Part shown: piece after piece, positions 1 to 8,825 of the stretch
How the letters are laid out: each line of letters starts with the position of its first letter
Numbering within the stretch: position 1 is the stretch's first letter
NCBI GenBank assembly: GCA_910585275.1
Contig: CAJUCW010000019.1
Coordinates: 5,788 to 69,787 of the forward strand
Reading direction: 5' to 3'
DNA: 64,000 nt
Source: an uncultured Muribaculaceae bacterium
Lineage (GTDB): Bacteria; Bacteroidota; Bacteroidia; Bacteroidales; Muribaculaceae
Program-made: the position numbers and the translations under genes
The notes under the pieces: generated by a model
Told to the model about the DNA's origin: nothing
What the model saw: only the letters and a program-made list of their open reading frames with translations
The model's database searches: none

Positions 1-13
1 GACTATCAATTAT

Positions 14-337
14 ATGGTGGTAAAAGACGGGCAGACTGTAAAGGTTGAAAAAGGAAACGACGAGGGTGTATCTGATTCGGGATTGCCTCCTAAATACGTT
101 CAAGACAGTGAACATGATTCCGATTTCCGTAACACGGTCAACAATATTTGCAAAGTAGGTTCGGCAGAAAGACTCCGCCAATTCCGAAACGGCTTTGTTA
201 TTGCCGGAATAGGTTTGATGGTTTTCATTGGTTTTTGTGTTGGAGGTGCCGAACCTGTCGGGATTGTCGCGGGAGGTACGCTTATAGTAATAGGCCTCTC
301 TAAAATAATCACCGTGTTCATTTCGAAACGTCTTTAA
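14..337 (+). CDS. Small two-helix membrane protein, possibly truncated at window edge
   Basis: I do not recognise this protein. About 55 hydrophilic residues precede two hydrophobic segments (roughly residues 61-77 and 80-101), so it is probably a small inner-membrane protein. The frame stays open upstream to base 2, so the ATG at 14 may not be the true start and the N-terminus may lie outside the window. It ends 14 bp before the ECF sigma factor gene on the same strand, so the two are probably co-transcribed. A role as a sensor or accessory protein for that sigma factor is only inferred from position. Confidence 0.6.
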   Translation: MVVKDGQTVKVEKGNDEGVSDSGLPPKYVQDSEHDSDFRNTVNNICKVGSAERLRQFRNGFVIAGIGLMVFIGFCVGGAEPVGIVAGGTLIVIGLSKIITVFISKRL

Positions 338-351
338 AGCTTGGTTTTGAG

Positions 352-900
352 ATGCTGACCAGATTGCAGGAAATTGCACTTATCGCACGCTGCGTGGCGG
401 GAGACGACCGCAATGCGTTCGGAAGCCTTGTCGAGGCATATGTCGATGACATCCGGCGTATGCTCGACAGGCTTACGGGAGGCGATGTGGCGCTGGTCGA
501 TGACTTGACACAGGAAACTTTTGTGAAAGCATATCTCTCTTTAAGGTCGTTTAAAGGCGTGGCGCGTTTTCGGACTTGGCTTTTTCGAATCGCATATAAT
601 GAATTTATAACCCATGTCAGAAAAAATACACATTTCGTGGCTTTTGACGACACAATTCACGATACCGCCTATGACGATTCCGAGCCGGATGGTCCGTCGG
701 TAGATGCAGTAACGGTAGAAGAGGCTATCGGGCGGCTTTCGCCGGCTTTAAAGGCGATTGTGCAATTGTATTATTACGAAAACTTTTCTGTATCCCATAT
801 AAGTGAAATCATGCAGATGCCTTCGGGCACTGTGAAATCAAATCTTCACCGGGCAAGGGTCAGGCTGGCACGTTTGCTTGAAAATAAAAAAGATTATTGA
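352..900 (+). CDS. ECF-type RNA polymerase sigma factor
   Basis: This 182-residue protein has the two-domain layout of extracytoplasmic-function sigma factors. Region 2 is near residues 25-90 (DDLTQETFVKAYLSLRSF, then FRTWLFRIAYNEF). Region 4 is near residues 125-175 (SPALKAIVQLYYYENFSVSHISEI, then SGTVKSNLHRARVRL), a typical helix-turn-helix for the -35 element. It directs RNA polymerase to a small regulon that cannot be named here. The next gene starts 2 bp after its stop and encodes a membrane protein of anti-sigma size, the usual pairing. Confidence 0.93.
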   Translation: MLTRLQEIALIARCVAGDDRNAFGSLVEAYVDDIRRMLDRLTGGDVALVDDLTQETFVKAYLSLRSFKGVARFRTWLFRIAYNEFITHVRKNTHFVAFDDTIHDTAYDDSEPDGPSVDAVTVEEAIGRLSPALKAIVQLYYYENFSVSHISEIMQMPSGTVKSNLHRARVRLARLLENKKDY

Positions 901-902
901 GC

Positions 903-1238
903 ATGAAAAATAATGATAAAATATCTGAAAGGGTACTCGACGAGCGCATCCGCCGTATGGTGGTGGATGATGCAAAAGAGCCTTCGCGCAATCCGTGGAT
1001 GGTAAAAAAAGTTCTTAACAGGCTTCCACCTCACAATCGTCCTGTTTTCGGTATTGTAGAGATTATCGGGATGCTGTCGGTTGTGATAGCGTTAGGCGTG
1101 ACTGTAAAAAACGAGATGGTGAAGCTGGAGGCATGGAACGGCGAAGCGGAATTCGATTTTTCCATTCTTGCGGTTTGTCTTTTGTCGGCACTGGCAGTGG
1201 TTTTTTATGCCGCATTCACTATGCTTAGGAAATGCTGA
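903..1238 (+). CDS. Probable membrane anti-sigma-like partner of the ECF factor
   Basis: About 111 residues: a charged cytoplasmic N-terminal half and two hydrophobic helices (around residues 48-64 and 84-106). I place the start at ATG 903. A TTG at 897 is in frame and would overlap the sigma gene stop. Size, topology and position directly after an ECF sigma factor fit a membrane-bound regulator that sequesters it. No zinc-binding ZAS motif (HxxxCxxC) is visible, so the anti-sigma role is inferred from context and not from a domain. Confidence 0.62.
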   Translation: MKNNDKISERVLDERIRRMVVDDAKEPSRNPWMVKKVLNRLPPHNRPVFGIVEIIGMLSVVIALGVTVKNEMVKLEAWNGEAEFDFSILAVCLLSALAVVFYAAFTMLRKC

Positions 1239-1280
1239 TTTTTGTCTTTACGGTCGTTTTTCGCGAGTTTTGGGTTGATA

Positions 1281-1330
1281 TTGCGGTCGGGATGAAATTT
1301 TCTTCGTAATTTTGCATAAAACTACGAAGA
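1281..1330 (+). promoter_or_regulatory. Helicase promoter overlapped by an inverted repeat
   Basis: TAATTTTG at 1307-1314 matches the Bacteroidetes -7 element, with a possible TTGC -33 element at 1281-1284 (22-bp spacer). TCTTCGTA at 1301-1308 and TACGAAGA at 1323-1330 form a perfect 8-bp inverted repeat flanking the -7 element and ending 3 bp before the helicase ATG. It looks like an operator, but no regulator is assigned. Confidence 0.5.
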
Positions 1331-1333
1331 AAG

Positions 1334-2620
1334 ATGAAATTTGACGAAATCCTGACAAATGACGATTTGCTTGATGCATTATATGATATGCATTTCGATG
1401 AATGCACCCCTATTCAAGAACTTGCGATTCCCCCCGTGCTTGAAGGGCGCGACCTTCTTGCAGTGGCGCAGACCGGCACGGGAAAGACCGCGGCATATCT
1501 TCTCCCTGTTATCGAACGCCTGGTCAACGATAATTATCCGCAAGACAACGTGAACTGTGTGGTGATGGCCCCTACCCGGGAACTCGCACAGCAGATTGAC
1601 CGCCAGATGCAGGGTTTTTCTTATTTCATGCCTGTGAGCAGCATGGCGATATATGGAGGCACCGATGGCCAGACTTATGAACAGCAACGTAAGGGTCTGA
1701 AAATGGGTGCCGACGTGGTAATCGCCACCCCCGGACGCCTCCTTGCCCATCTCAGTATGGGGTACGTGGATTTGTCGAAGGTTTCATTCTTTATTCTCGA
1801 TGAAGCAGACCGTATGCTCGACATGGGTTTCATCGACGACATCATGCAGATTGCCGGCCATCTTCCGAAGGATCGACAAACTCTTCTTTTCTCCGCTACC
1901 ATGCCTCCGAAAATCCAAATGCTTGCGAAGAATATATTGAATCATCCCGTCGAAGTGAAAATAGCGGTTTCAAAGCCAGCTGAAAAAATTAAACAGGGGG
2001 CATTTGTCTGCTATGAATCGCAGAAGCTTCCCATTATTGAAAGAATGTTTAAGGAGACACCTCCAAACAGGGTGATTGTTTTCTCATCTTCAAAACAGAA
2101 AGTCAAGGATCTGGCACGCTCACTCAAGAAATCCAAGATAAAGGTGGCGGAAATGCATTCCGACCTCGACCAGAACGAAAGGGAAGAGGTTATGCTCGAT
2201 TTCAAGGCAGGCCGAATAAATGTCGTGGTGGCAACCGATATTATATCCAGAGGTATCGACATTGACAATATCGAAACGGTGATTAACTACGATGTGCCTC
2301 ATGAGGCTGAAGATTACGTCCACCGTATCGGACGCACAGCGCGTGCAGACCGTGAAGGACGCGCCTACACGTTTATCAGCGACAAGGAGAGGGGTAAATT
2401 TAAAGTGATAGAAAAACTTCTTGAAAAAGAGGTTGAAAAGTTGCCGGTGCCGGAAGAACTTGGAGCCGTCCCCTCTTACGGAGGTCGTGAAAGCCACAAG
2501 ACGGATAAGCAGTGGAAGGGGAGACGCAACGGCAGATGCCGCGGCAGAGGAAAAGGCACCTCAAAAAATGGAGCCAAGGGTAGAGGAAAGAACTCCGGAC
2601 ACAAGGATGCTAACGCTTGA
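1334..2620 (+). CDS. DEAD-box ATP-dependent RNA helicase (RhlE/CsdA-like)
   Basis: All DEAD-box motifs are visible in order: Q motif (FDECTPIQ), Walker A AQTGTGKT at residues 45-52, PTRELAQQ, TPGR, DEAD, SAT, then the second RecA domain with ATDIISRGIDID and HRIGRTAR. The last 60 or so residues are rich in Arg, Gly and Lys, a typical RNA-binding tail. It should unwind RNA duplexes using ATP, for example in ribosome assembly or cold adaptation. It stands alone. Its 3' end overlaps the convergent lipoprotein gene by 11 bp, an uncommonly tight arrangement. Confidence 0.95.
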   Translation: MKFDEILTNDDLLDALYDMHFDECTPIQELAIPPVLEGRDLLAVAQTGTGKTAAYLLPVIERLVNDNYPQDNVNCVVMAPTRELAQQIDRQMQGFSYFMPVSSMAIYGGTDGQTYEQQRKGLKMGADVVIATPGRLLAHLSMGYVDLSKVSFFILDEADRMLDMGFIDDIMQIAGHLPKDRQTLLFSATMPPKIQMLAKNILNHPVEVKIAVSKPAEKIKQGAFVCYESQKLPIIERMFKETPPNRVIVFSSSKQKVKDLARSLKKSKIKVAEMHSDLDQNEREEVMLDFKAGRINVVVATDIISRGIDIDNIETVINYDVPHEAEDYVHRIGRTARADREGRAYTFISDKERGKFKVIEKLLEKEVEKLPVPEELGAVPSYGGRESHKTDKQWKGRRNGRCRGRGKGTSKNGAKGRGKNSGHKDANA

Positions 2621-3503
2621 CTTCGTTCGACTGCGATGAGTCGCCCGGAGTGAGATCTGGTTTGATTCTGTCGGAGGCTGCCTCATGCTTTGGGGCGTGT
2701 TTCGCATAATCAAGCCAATATGCTTTTTTTACCTTATATCTTTTGTACTTACCCCTGTGGTTAACCTCTATCACGGGAACAGTATCGTTGTCGAATACGT
2801 CGGGAGAATATTCGGCTGAATTGCCTATTGAGTCACGGAAATGGTAAAACCTGGTGTTCATGCTCCCTTCTGTTTCCATGTTGCCATAGAGCAGGAGAGT
2901 GGGCATTTCCGATAAGGATTTATGATGTTCGTAACCGGCAAGGCGCATTTTTGCAGAATCTACGTTTTCTTCGGAATCAATCCTGAATATGATACCGTCG
3001 ATTGAATCAACTACACATACCACCGGCACCCATCCTTGCCGTAGGTTTCGGGCGAGGGTTGAAATCTCTTCCCTTCTGAGCGAATCGAGCATTTCGTTTT
3101 CCCTTTGGGAGACATAGTCTATTGAATATACCTTTCCGTTGTCTATCCAAAGCAGCGAACCGTCGTCGAGTGTCCAGCCTCTCCAACCCTCTTGTCTCCA
3201 TAACGAATCCGGCGACTCATTGACTATGCTTTTAAGAGAATCATCGATAAGGGTGGGATAATACTTAACCATCTGTATTGAGTCTTTTACATCGCGTAGG
3301 GGATATGGCCTTTCTATGGGATAGTTCACGGCAGACGCAAACTGTTGTGGCGAATCGCCAATGATGGCGATTGCAACGGTTTTCACTTCATCCGGCATGC
3401 TGTCATGGGCGATTTCCTTTTTGGAATGGCCTGAGCACCCTGCAAGAGCGGTGGCAATCATTATGGCGGAGAGGGGCAGGAACATATATCTTTTAGATTT
3501 CAT
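2610..3503 (-). CDS. Predicted lipoprotein of unknown function
   Basis: A 297-residue protein with a signal peptide and lipobox (ATALAGCS, Cys about residue 23), so it should be lipid-anchored in the cell envelope. The body is hydrophilic with no enzyme motif I recognise, though repeated segments around YSIDYVSQREN and FYHFRDSIGNSAEY suggest a beta-rich fold. The stop lies inside the 3' end of the convergent helicase gene. The next gene downstream on this strand is outside the window, so there is no operon clue. Confidence 0.75.
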   Translation of the reverse strand: MKSKRYMFLPLSAIMIATALAGCSGHSKKEIAHDSMPDEVKTVAIAIIGDSPQQFASAVNYPIERPYPLRDVKDSIQMVKYYPTLIDDSLKSIVNESPDSLWRQEGWRGWTLDDGSLLWIDNGKVYSIDYVSQRENEMLDSLRREEISTLARNLRQGWVPVVCVVDSIDGIIFRIDSEENVDSAKMRLAGYEHHKSLSEMPTLLLYGNMETEGSMNTRFYHFRDSIGNSAEYSPDVFDNDTVPVIEVNHRGKYKRYKVKKAYWLDYAKHAPKHEAASDRIKPDLTPGDSSQSNEVKR

Positions 3504-3560
3504 TTTTGCTTTTGTTGGGATTAAGATGTAATATGTAGTGTGAGATGCGAATTTAGTTAA

Positions 3561-4109
3561 TCAATCCGGAATAAACAAGGTTTCGAATTCTTCTATTCTT
3601 CGACGTCGAAGCTGGTTCAAGGTTTTTCCACGATACTTGCAGTGTGCAAGGTAAGATTTCTTTATGTCGCGGTTTCCGTTGAGCAGATTCTTATACATGG
3701 TAGATTTCGCTACCACTCCGATTCCGCAGTTATATGCCAGAGCGCTGAGCAACAGGCTGTCTTTTCCGAAACTACGGTATTTGGCACAAAGTTTCGCGAG
3801 ATCGGAGCGAAGGAGCTTGTCTGCCTCCGCCTCCGATAGATTCTGATTACGTTTATAAGGTTCACCGGCGAGTATTTTGTGTCCGTAGCCTACGAGTATC
3901 CCTTTGTTGCGGTGTAGTCCTTCATATTTTTTTATGACCGCCACTGCTTTTTCAAATTCAGGACTGTAATTGCATGTGGTTTTCACGGCTCCCGAAGAAA
4001 TTACCGCGTAGCTTAAAATCAAAATAAGACAAATGCAGAATACACGGGAAAGAATTCGTAGTCGTTGTGTAGCTGAATGTATTCTTTTTTTGCTTTTTCT
4101 CATATCCAT
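3561..4109 (-). CDS. GH24-like lysozyme (phage-type muramidase family), secreted or anchored
   Basis: 182 residues with an N-terminal hydrophobic segment (about residues 19-40), then a lysozyme-like domain: KKYEGLH, VGYGHKI, then AEADKLLRSDL and LLSALAYNCGIG. This layout matches a Bacteroidetes lysozyme family that I recall also from conjugative elements. The Glu of YEGLH would be the catalytic acid. The stretch between it and GYGH is shorter than in T4 lysozyme, and I cannot identify the usual Asp/Thr partners. The likely substrate is peptidoglycan. No phage or conjugation genes are adjacent. Confidence 0.75.
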   Translation of the reverse strand: MDMRKSKKRIHSATQRLRILSRVFCICLILILSYAVISSGAVKTTCNYSPEFEKAVAVIKKYEGLHRNKGILVGYGHKILAGEPYKRNQNLSEAEADKLLRSDLAKLCAKYRSFGKDSLLLSALAYNCGIGVVAKSTMYKNLLNGNRDIKKSYLAHCKYRGKTLNQLRRRRIEEFETLFIPD

Positions 4110-4114
4110 ATAAT

Positions 4115-4153
4115 ATAAATAAGACAGTCTGTGTCACAGCCTGTCTTATTTAT
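4115..4153 (-). terminator. Hairpin between GH30 and lysozyme genes
   Basis: Arms 4115-4127 and 4141-4153 form a perfect 13-bp stem (ATAAATAAGACAG with its complement) around a 13-nt loop. It lies 24 bp past the GH30 stop and just before the lysozyme start. The distal arm ends in ATTTAT and not a long U tract. It probably ends or attenuates GH30 transcription. Confidence 0.6.
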
Positions 4154-4177
4154 AACGTTTTAAACCTATATAATGGT

Positions 4178-5674
4178 TCAGATTCGAACCGTTGTGAAAG
4201 AGTGGGGTTTAAGCGTAAGGTTGAGGTATTTCGAGCCTGTCTTTATTGAAATTTTTTTCTGTTTATCGGTAAAATTGCCTGCGAATACGAGTTGCCTGCC
4301 GGTTGCATCAACTGCGGAGAGCACCGGCAGTCCGTCTGATTTTCCTCCCTTGTAGCCGTTGACTTTCGCTCCTTTTCCCAAGAACGATGTGTAGTGGCGC
4401 ACTGCATGATATTCAGGAGTATAAGTGTAGGAACCGTCTTTTGAATCAACGCGAATCAGGGCGTTCTGTTTCCATCCCCAGGGACTTTCTCCGGAATCGC
4501 AGAGTATCACGTTCCAGAAAGTATATTCGTCGCAACCGTTGCCGAGGTAATGGTTGATAAGTTCGAATGTGTGTTCGGCCGCTCCCCAGTCAAACGATCC
4601 CCAGCCGCATTCGCTTTCCGACCCCATGAATCTCCATTCGGGATGTTGCGCCCTGATTTCCGGAAGCACGTCCCTGCCTTCCCATTGGAAGGCGATGCCG
4701 GCCACGTTCTTGTTCAGGTCTTTGTCAGACAGAACTTTTTCCACATGGTCGAGTCGGTTTGTATTGAATGTGCCCATGAAAAGGGAGACGCCGGGATGTT
4801 TCTCTTTGAGAGCCGGAGCGAGATAGTCGCGGTTGAACCGTATGGTGCCTTCCGCTGTCCAGGCACATCCCGGATATGGCGTATAGCTGTAGGCCTCGTT
4901 CTGATAAATTACCATGTCGATGGGAATGTTTTCCTCTTTATATGCATCGATGAATTTACAGAAATAGTTGGCGTAGGCTTTCAGATAACGGGGATCTTGG
5001 ATGAAGAAATCGTTGGTGGCGAGTTGGCGAGGAAATTGTTTGTCGCGTGGACCGGTCAGTTTCATTTCGTCTTCATCGATGTCTCCGTCTCCGAAGAGAA
5101 GATATGAAATGGAATCTGTGAGGTTATTGTGTTTGCTGCTCACCACAGGATAGTCGCCGTTGATTTTCATCCATGACGGAGGACTCCAAGGTGAAATCCA
5201 GAATGTAAGGTCCGGTTGGATTGCCTGGGCCTCTTTGATGAAAGGGATGATGCGTCGGCGGTCGCGGTCGATGTTGAAATACTTAAGGTCGAGGTCGCCT
5301 CGCACTTCGTCGCAGCTATACCATGATTCGGCATAGTCGTTGGCCCCCGGGGAAATTCTTCCTCTGGTGAATCTCATCTCACCGTCGGGTGAAAAAAGAT
5401 TGTTAAGGATCTCTATCCTGCCGTTGTCGTCAACCTTTGAAAGGGCGACGTGGTCAAGTTCGTTGAATGTCATACCCCAGTCGCGGAACAAGGGATAATC
5501 GTCTGGCGTTTTCGAGATGTCGAGCACAACGGGCCCGGAAGGACTGACGGAAAGTTTTGTCTTTCCTTCTTTCCATACGTCTTCTTTTGTTGAAGTCACG
5601 GTCTCAACCGATTGTGCAGACAAGACGGCGGGGGCCATCCACATTGCTAAAAACACGAAATTAGTCAGATTCAT
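4178..5674 (-). CDS. GH30-family glycoside hydrolase, secreted
   Basis: A 498-residue enzyme with a signal peptide (FVFLAMWMAPAVLSAQS). The fold is the GH30 (beta/alpha)8 barrel with a C-terminal beta domain. Visible landmarks are PFIKEAQ and FWISPWSPPSWMK, the acid/base Glu in VIYQNEAYSY, and the nucleophile region FMGSESECGWGSFD. GH30 members are retaining glucosylceramidases, beta-1,6-glucanases, xylanases or fucosidases, and the exact substrate cannot be read here. It follows the sialate O-acetylesterase gene on the same strand with a 133-bp gap containing a hairpin, so coupling may be partial. Confidence 0.88.
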   Translation of the reverse strand: MNLTNFVFLAMWMAPAVLSAQSVETVTSTKEDVWKEGKTKLSVSPSGPVVLDISKTPDDYPLFRDWGMTFNELDHVALSKVDDNGRIEILNNLFSPDGEMRFTRGRISPGANDYAESWYSCDEVRGDLDLKYFNIDRDRRRIIPFIKEAQAIQPDLTFWISPWSPPSWMKINGDYPVVSSKHNNLTDSISYLLFGDGDIDEDEMKLTGPRDKQFPRQLATNDFFIQDPRYLKAYANYFCKFIDAYKEENIPIDMVIYQNEAYSYTPYPGCAWTAEGTIRFNRDYLAPALKEKHPGVSLFMGTFNTNRLDHVEKVLSDKDLNKNVAGIAFQWEGRDVLPEIRAQHPEWRFMGSESECGWGSFDWGAAEHTFELINHYLGNGCDEYTFWNVILCDSGESPWGWKQNALIRVDSKDGSYTYTPEYHAVRHYTSFLGKGAKVNGYKGGKSDGLPVLSAVDATGRQLVFAGNFTDKQKKISIKTGSKYLNLTLKPHSFTTVRI

Positions 5675-5722
5675 ATTTTTATTTATGTCAGGTTAGATAT
5701 TTTTATATGGGGGATTTACATT

Positions 5723-5755
5723 TTGCGAGCCAACCTTATAAAGATTGGCTCGCAA
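5723..5755 (-). terminator. Hairpin between esterase and GH30 genes
   Basis: TTGCGAGCCAA at 5723-5733 pairs perfectly with 5745-5755 around an 11-nt loop. It sits about 50 bp beyond the esterase stop. No strong U tract follows on the minus strand, so it may be an intra-operon stability or attenuation hairpin rather than a full terminator. Confidence 0.55.
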
Positions 5756-5807
5756 ATATAAAAATAATTTTCGGAATATTTCTAAAAATGAAACGGGATT
5801 AGTCTTT

Positions 5808-7244
5808 TTACTGATTCCAGTCGTCTGTACGGAAAGGTACAAGCGGAAGTCCCAGAACGTTGAATACTTTGCCAATGGCAAAATTTTTGAAATTGTATCT
5901 CACAGCCTCGATTTTGCCTGCTTCCGGACAAGTAACTTCGATGTTAAGGGTCTGAGGGTTTTCACGTGCTATGGCCGGATGGAACACCTTGTCGGCACCG
6001 GCAGCTTCGAATCCTTCCAATTCCTTGTTGGGGGTAAATCCTTCCCAGGCATTGTTGAAAGAAAGTATGGCCTTGTCGCCATCGACAGTCATCGATTTGA
6101 AGGTGGGATAGCCGGTAGGCATCCCTTTTATTCCGTAAGTTTTTCCGGCAGCCATAAATGCGAGGCGTTCTCCTATTTCCTTTTTCTTGCGCGCATGGAT
6201 GTCGTTTACCTCAAAAGGATATACGAGGTCGGATGTACACACGATTTCGCATGAAGGGATGATTTGTGCCGCTTTGTGCTGGCTTTCGCGGAAAAAGGCG
6301 GCATTGTTTCCGTCGGGGTTCCCATAATCCCAGCCCGGAATCTCCACGAAATAAAATGGGAGTTCACCGAGGCCCCATTTATCCCTCCAATCGGTTACCA
6401 TGTCTTTCTGATGATAGGGATAAGTGGATTCCCTGCCTACGTTCGATTCTCCCTGATTCCATAGAAATCCCTTTATCGTGTAGCCGATGAGGGGATGAAG
6501 CATGGAATTATACATTATGTTGATTCGTTCGTAATCCTGCAATGTGGTGTCGGCCGCTTCTTTGTCGATGTTCCATTCCGGATAATTCTCTATCTGTTCG
6601 CGGCTTTGCCAACCTTCAAGTTTACTTCCGCCGTAAGAGCAATCTATTATGCCGACCGGTACGTTAAGAATATCGGTCAATGATCTGGCAAAAAAGAAAG
6701 CAAGTGCGCTGAAATCGTAAGCATTTTCAGGGTTGCTCACTTTCCAGGGGCTCGTTACCTTTTTCTGCGGTGTGTAGGCTTTGCTTTTCGGCACTTTGGC
6801 CATCCGTATGCCCGGATATTTGCCGGAATAGGCGATTGCTTCCACGGCGCCTTCCACCGGCTGTGTCCAAAAGCCTTTCAGCGGCATTTCCATGTTGGAT
6901 TGTCCGGAGCAGAACCAAACTTCTCCAACTGCCACATTGCCGAGCGAGATATTGCTTCCGTCGCCTGTAATCTCGATTGAATAGGGTGTGAAGGAAGCGG
7001 AAGGGGTGGGAAGATATGCATCCCATCGGCCGTCTTTCCCTGTGACGGCGGTGACTTTCTTGGAGGGATTCCATGATGCCGTCACGGTTATTTTGCTTCC
7101 TGGGGTGGCCCATCCCCAGATACGTGCGTCGGAATTTTGTTGGACAACCATGTTGTCGCCGATAATGTCAGGCAATTCTATTTTCGCATATCCGCACACT
7201 GGAAGTGTCGCTAATGCCAATGCGATGATAAAGTTGTTTCTCAT
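5808..7244 (-). CDS. Sialate O-acetylesterase (SGNH hydrolase), secreted
   Basis: About 478 residues. I choose ATG 7244 because the next residues (MRNNFIIALALATLPVCGYA) form a clean signal peptide; a longer frame begins at 7280. Signature motifs of the SASA family are present: GEVWFCSGQSNMEMPL with the nucleophile Ser, GFLWNQGESN, and NDIHARKK with the Asp-His pair. The enzyme removes O-acetyl groups from sialic acids or from acetylated plant or host glycans, in the periplasm or outside. It heads a unit with the GH30 gene and has its own clear promoter. Confidence 0.9.
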   Translation of the reverse strand: MRNNFIIALALATLPVCGYAKIELPDIIGDNMVVQQNSDARIWGWATPGSKITVTASWNPSKKVTAVTGKDGRWDAYLPTPSASFTPYSIEITGDGSNISLGNVAVGEVWFCSGQSNMEMPLKGFWTQPVEGAVEAIAYSGKYPGIRMAKVPKSKAYTPQKKVTSPWKVSNPENAYDFSALAFFFARSLTDILNVPVGIIDCSYGGSKLEGWQSREQIENYPEWNIDKEAADTTLQDYERINIMYNSMLHPLIGYTIKGFLWNQGESNVGRESTYPYHQKDMVTDWRDKWGLGELPFYFVEIPGWDYGNPDGNNAAFFRESQHKAAQIIPSCEIVCTSDLVYPFEVNDIHARKKKEIGERLAFMAAGKTYGIKGMPTGYPTFKSMTVDGDKAILSFNNAWEGFTPNKELEGFEAAGADKVFHPAIARENPQTLNIEVTCPEAGKIEAVRYNFKNFAIGKVFNVLGLPLVPFRTDDWNQ

Positions 7245-7277
7245 GTATGTATTGTTGTGTGTGTTATGTTGTTTCCA

Positions 7278-7309
7278 CAAATTTAACTAAAACAAGACAC
7301 ATACACAAA
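7278..7309 (-). promoter_or_regulatory. Bacteroidetes-type promoter for the esterase gene
   Basis: Reading the minus strand, TTTG (7306-7309), a 20-bp spacer and TAAATTTG (7278-7285) match the -33/-7 consensus of the Bacteroides primary sigma factor. The predicted transcript starts about 25 bp ahead of ATG 7244. Confidence 0.7.
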
Positions 7310-7346
7310 AATAGTCGGTATCGGCAAATAAAATGCTAAGATAGTG

Positions 7347-8639
7347 CTACCACAGATTTCTTTTCGGAAAAGAATCTTTATATTTCGCTCTGAGACGGTC
7401 GATGAGCCTTGTCATGTCTTTTGAGAATTTATGTCCTGTCCAAACCCCGGAATTCGTCATCATCACCCAGCATTCACCGTCGGCGAACCTTATAGCAAGC
7501 ACGTGGGTGGAGCCTAAAGTGCCGGTCCTTGTCCATTTCCCTTTGCCGTCAGTGTCTGTCCATCCTCTTGCCTGTTTGTCGTCGTCATCGCGATATGTCA
7601 TTTTGCGTATGCTTTCAGCTGTCAGGATGTCTTTTACGCCTGGGTCTCCGTCTATGGCGGCGATGACGCGGGCAAGGTCGGAGGCCGAGGTGACCCATCC
7701 GCCGGCTCCAAGAAGACCGTTGATGTTGCTCCCTCCATATACCCTGTCAACCATTCGTCCGCTGCCGTTATATTCGCGGATTTTTACGGTGTCGGGGCCA
7801 TAGTATTTCGTTTCGTCGCGATGGCGTTGGTCATAGTAGTTTGTCGCAGGCCGGAATCTGTAGGCCCCTACGGGTTCGAGAATATTTCTCCTCACATAAT
7901 CCCAATAATCCTGTCCGGTTACTTTTTCTATTACCAAAGAAAGTATCATATATCCGAAATTGCTGTATCTGCGTCCGCTGCCCGGCCTGAACCCAAGTTT
8001 ACGACCAAGCACGATTCTTATAAGTTCCGGATTGGAGGGAGGGGTTTTAAGGTGTTTGGCATCCATGATATCGACCGTGTTGAACATCGGGTCGCCCGCT
8101 CCTAATGTGAAACCTCCTTTGTGTTGGAGAAGATGGTCTATAGTTATATCGGCCATTCTCGGATCACGCATGGAATTTGTAAAGGCGGTGTCGTTAAGAA
8201 TGCCGTCTTTACCAAATACTTTAGAGTCGAGTCTTAGCTTTCTTTGTTCACAGAGTTTCATGATTGCCACGCCGGTGACAAGTTTCGAAGCCGATGCAAT
8301 GCGCATTATCGACGTTGGCGACATCTTGACGGCGGCCTCCTTATCAGCCCATCCGTAGCCTTTGGCATAAAGCAGGGAATCATGGCGCGTCACTGCCAAA
8401 GAAATCCCTTTCACTTCCCACTTGTCTTTAAAACGCTCGATTTCCCTGTCCATGCCATATAATGCCTCTACGTCAGACGAGGAGTTGGTCAAGGTGTCGC
8501 TCCAGATGGTTCTGTCGTTTTTCCTTTTCGACGTAGAATCAGATTCAGGAATTAATCTCACCAACATTATTACTATGAAAGCAACTACAGTGAAGCACAT
8601 TATGGAAATCGTGCTGTTGCGGATATCTGATCTTTTCAT
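7347..8639 (-). CDS. Membrane-anchored serine hydrolase (beta-lactamase/class C PBP family)
   Basis: 430 residues with an N-terminal transmembrane helix (about residues 10-30) and no signal cleavage site, so the catalytic domain should face the periplasm. The penicillin-binding-protein fold is shown by the SxxK motif in MRIASASKLVTG, the Tyr motif YSNFGY, and the late RTGTLGSTH in the place of the KTG box. Likely activities are D-amino-acid peptidase or esterase. Substrate and resistance role cannot be told from sequence. The gene is divergent from the cation transporter and separate from the esterase transcript. Confidence 0.87.
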   Translation of the reverse strand: MKRSDIRNSTISIMCFTVVAFIVIMLVRLIPESDSTSKRKNDRTIWSDTLTNSSSDVEALYGMDREIERFKDKWEVKGISLAVTRHDSLLYAKGYGWADKEAAVKMSPTSIMRIASASKLVTGVAIMKLCEQRKLRLDSKVFGKDGILNDTAFTNSMRDPRMADITIDHLLQHKGGFTLGAGDPMFNTVDIMDAKHLKTPPSNPELIRIVLGRKLGFRPGSGRRYSNFGYMILSLVIEKVTGQDYWDYVRRNILEPVGAYRFRPATNYYDQRHRDETKYYGPDTVKIREYNGSGRMVDRVYGGSNINGLLGAGGWVTSASDLARVIAAIDGDPGVKDILTAESIRKMTYRDDDDKQARGWTDTDGKGKWTRTGTLGSTHVLAIRFADGECWVMMTNSGVWTGHKFSKDMTRLIDRLRAKYKDSFPKRNLW

Positions 8640-8825
8640 TTATGATTTCCGGTATCTTTGCAAGCGGTTGCATCGTGGCTCGCAATGTAAAAATATATAT
8701 GAGGAGAGTTCTATTTGTTGTTGTCGATTGCAAAATTAGTCAAAAAACATCGAAATATTCAAAGAAACAGTGATTTTTGGTCAGGGATGTTTGCAACAAA
8801 GATGATTGTGTGCCGTTTCCTGTAT

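Noticed and set aside
4170..4200. T-loop-like GATTCGAACC suggesting a tRNA
   Set aside because: It is the coding 3' end of the GH30 gene. No cloverleaf can be drawn around it.
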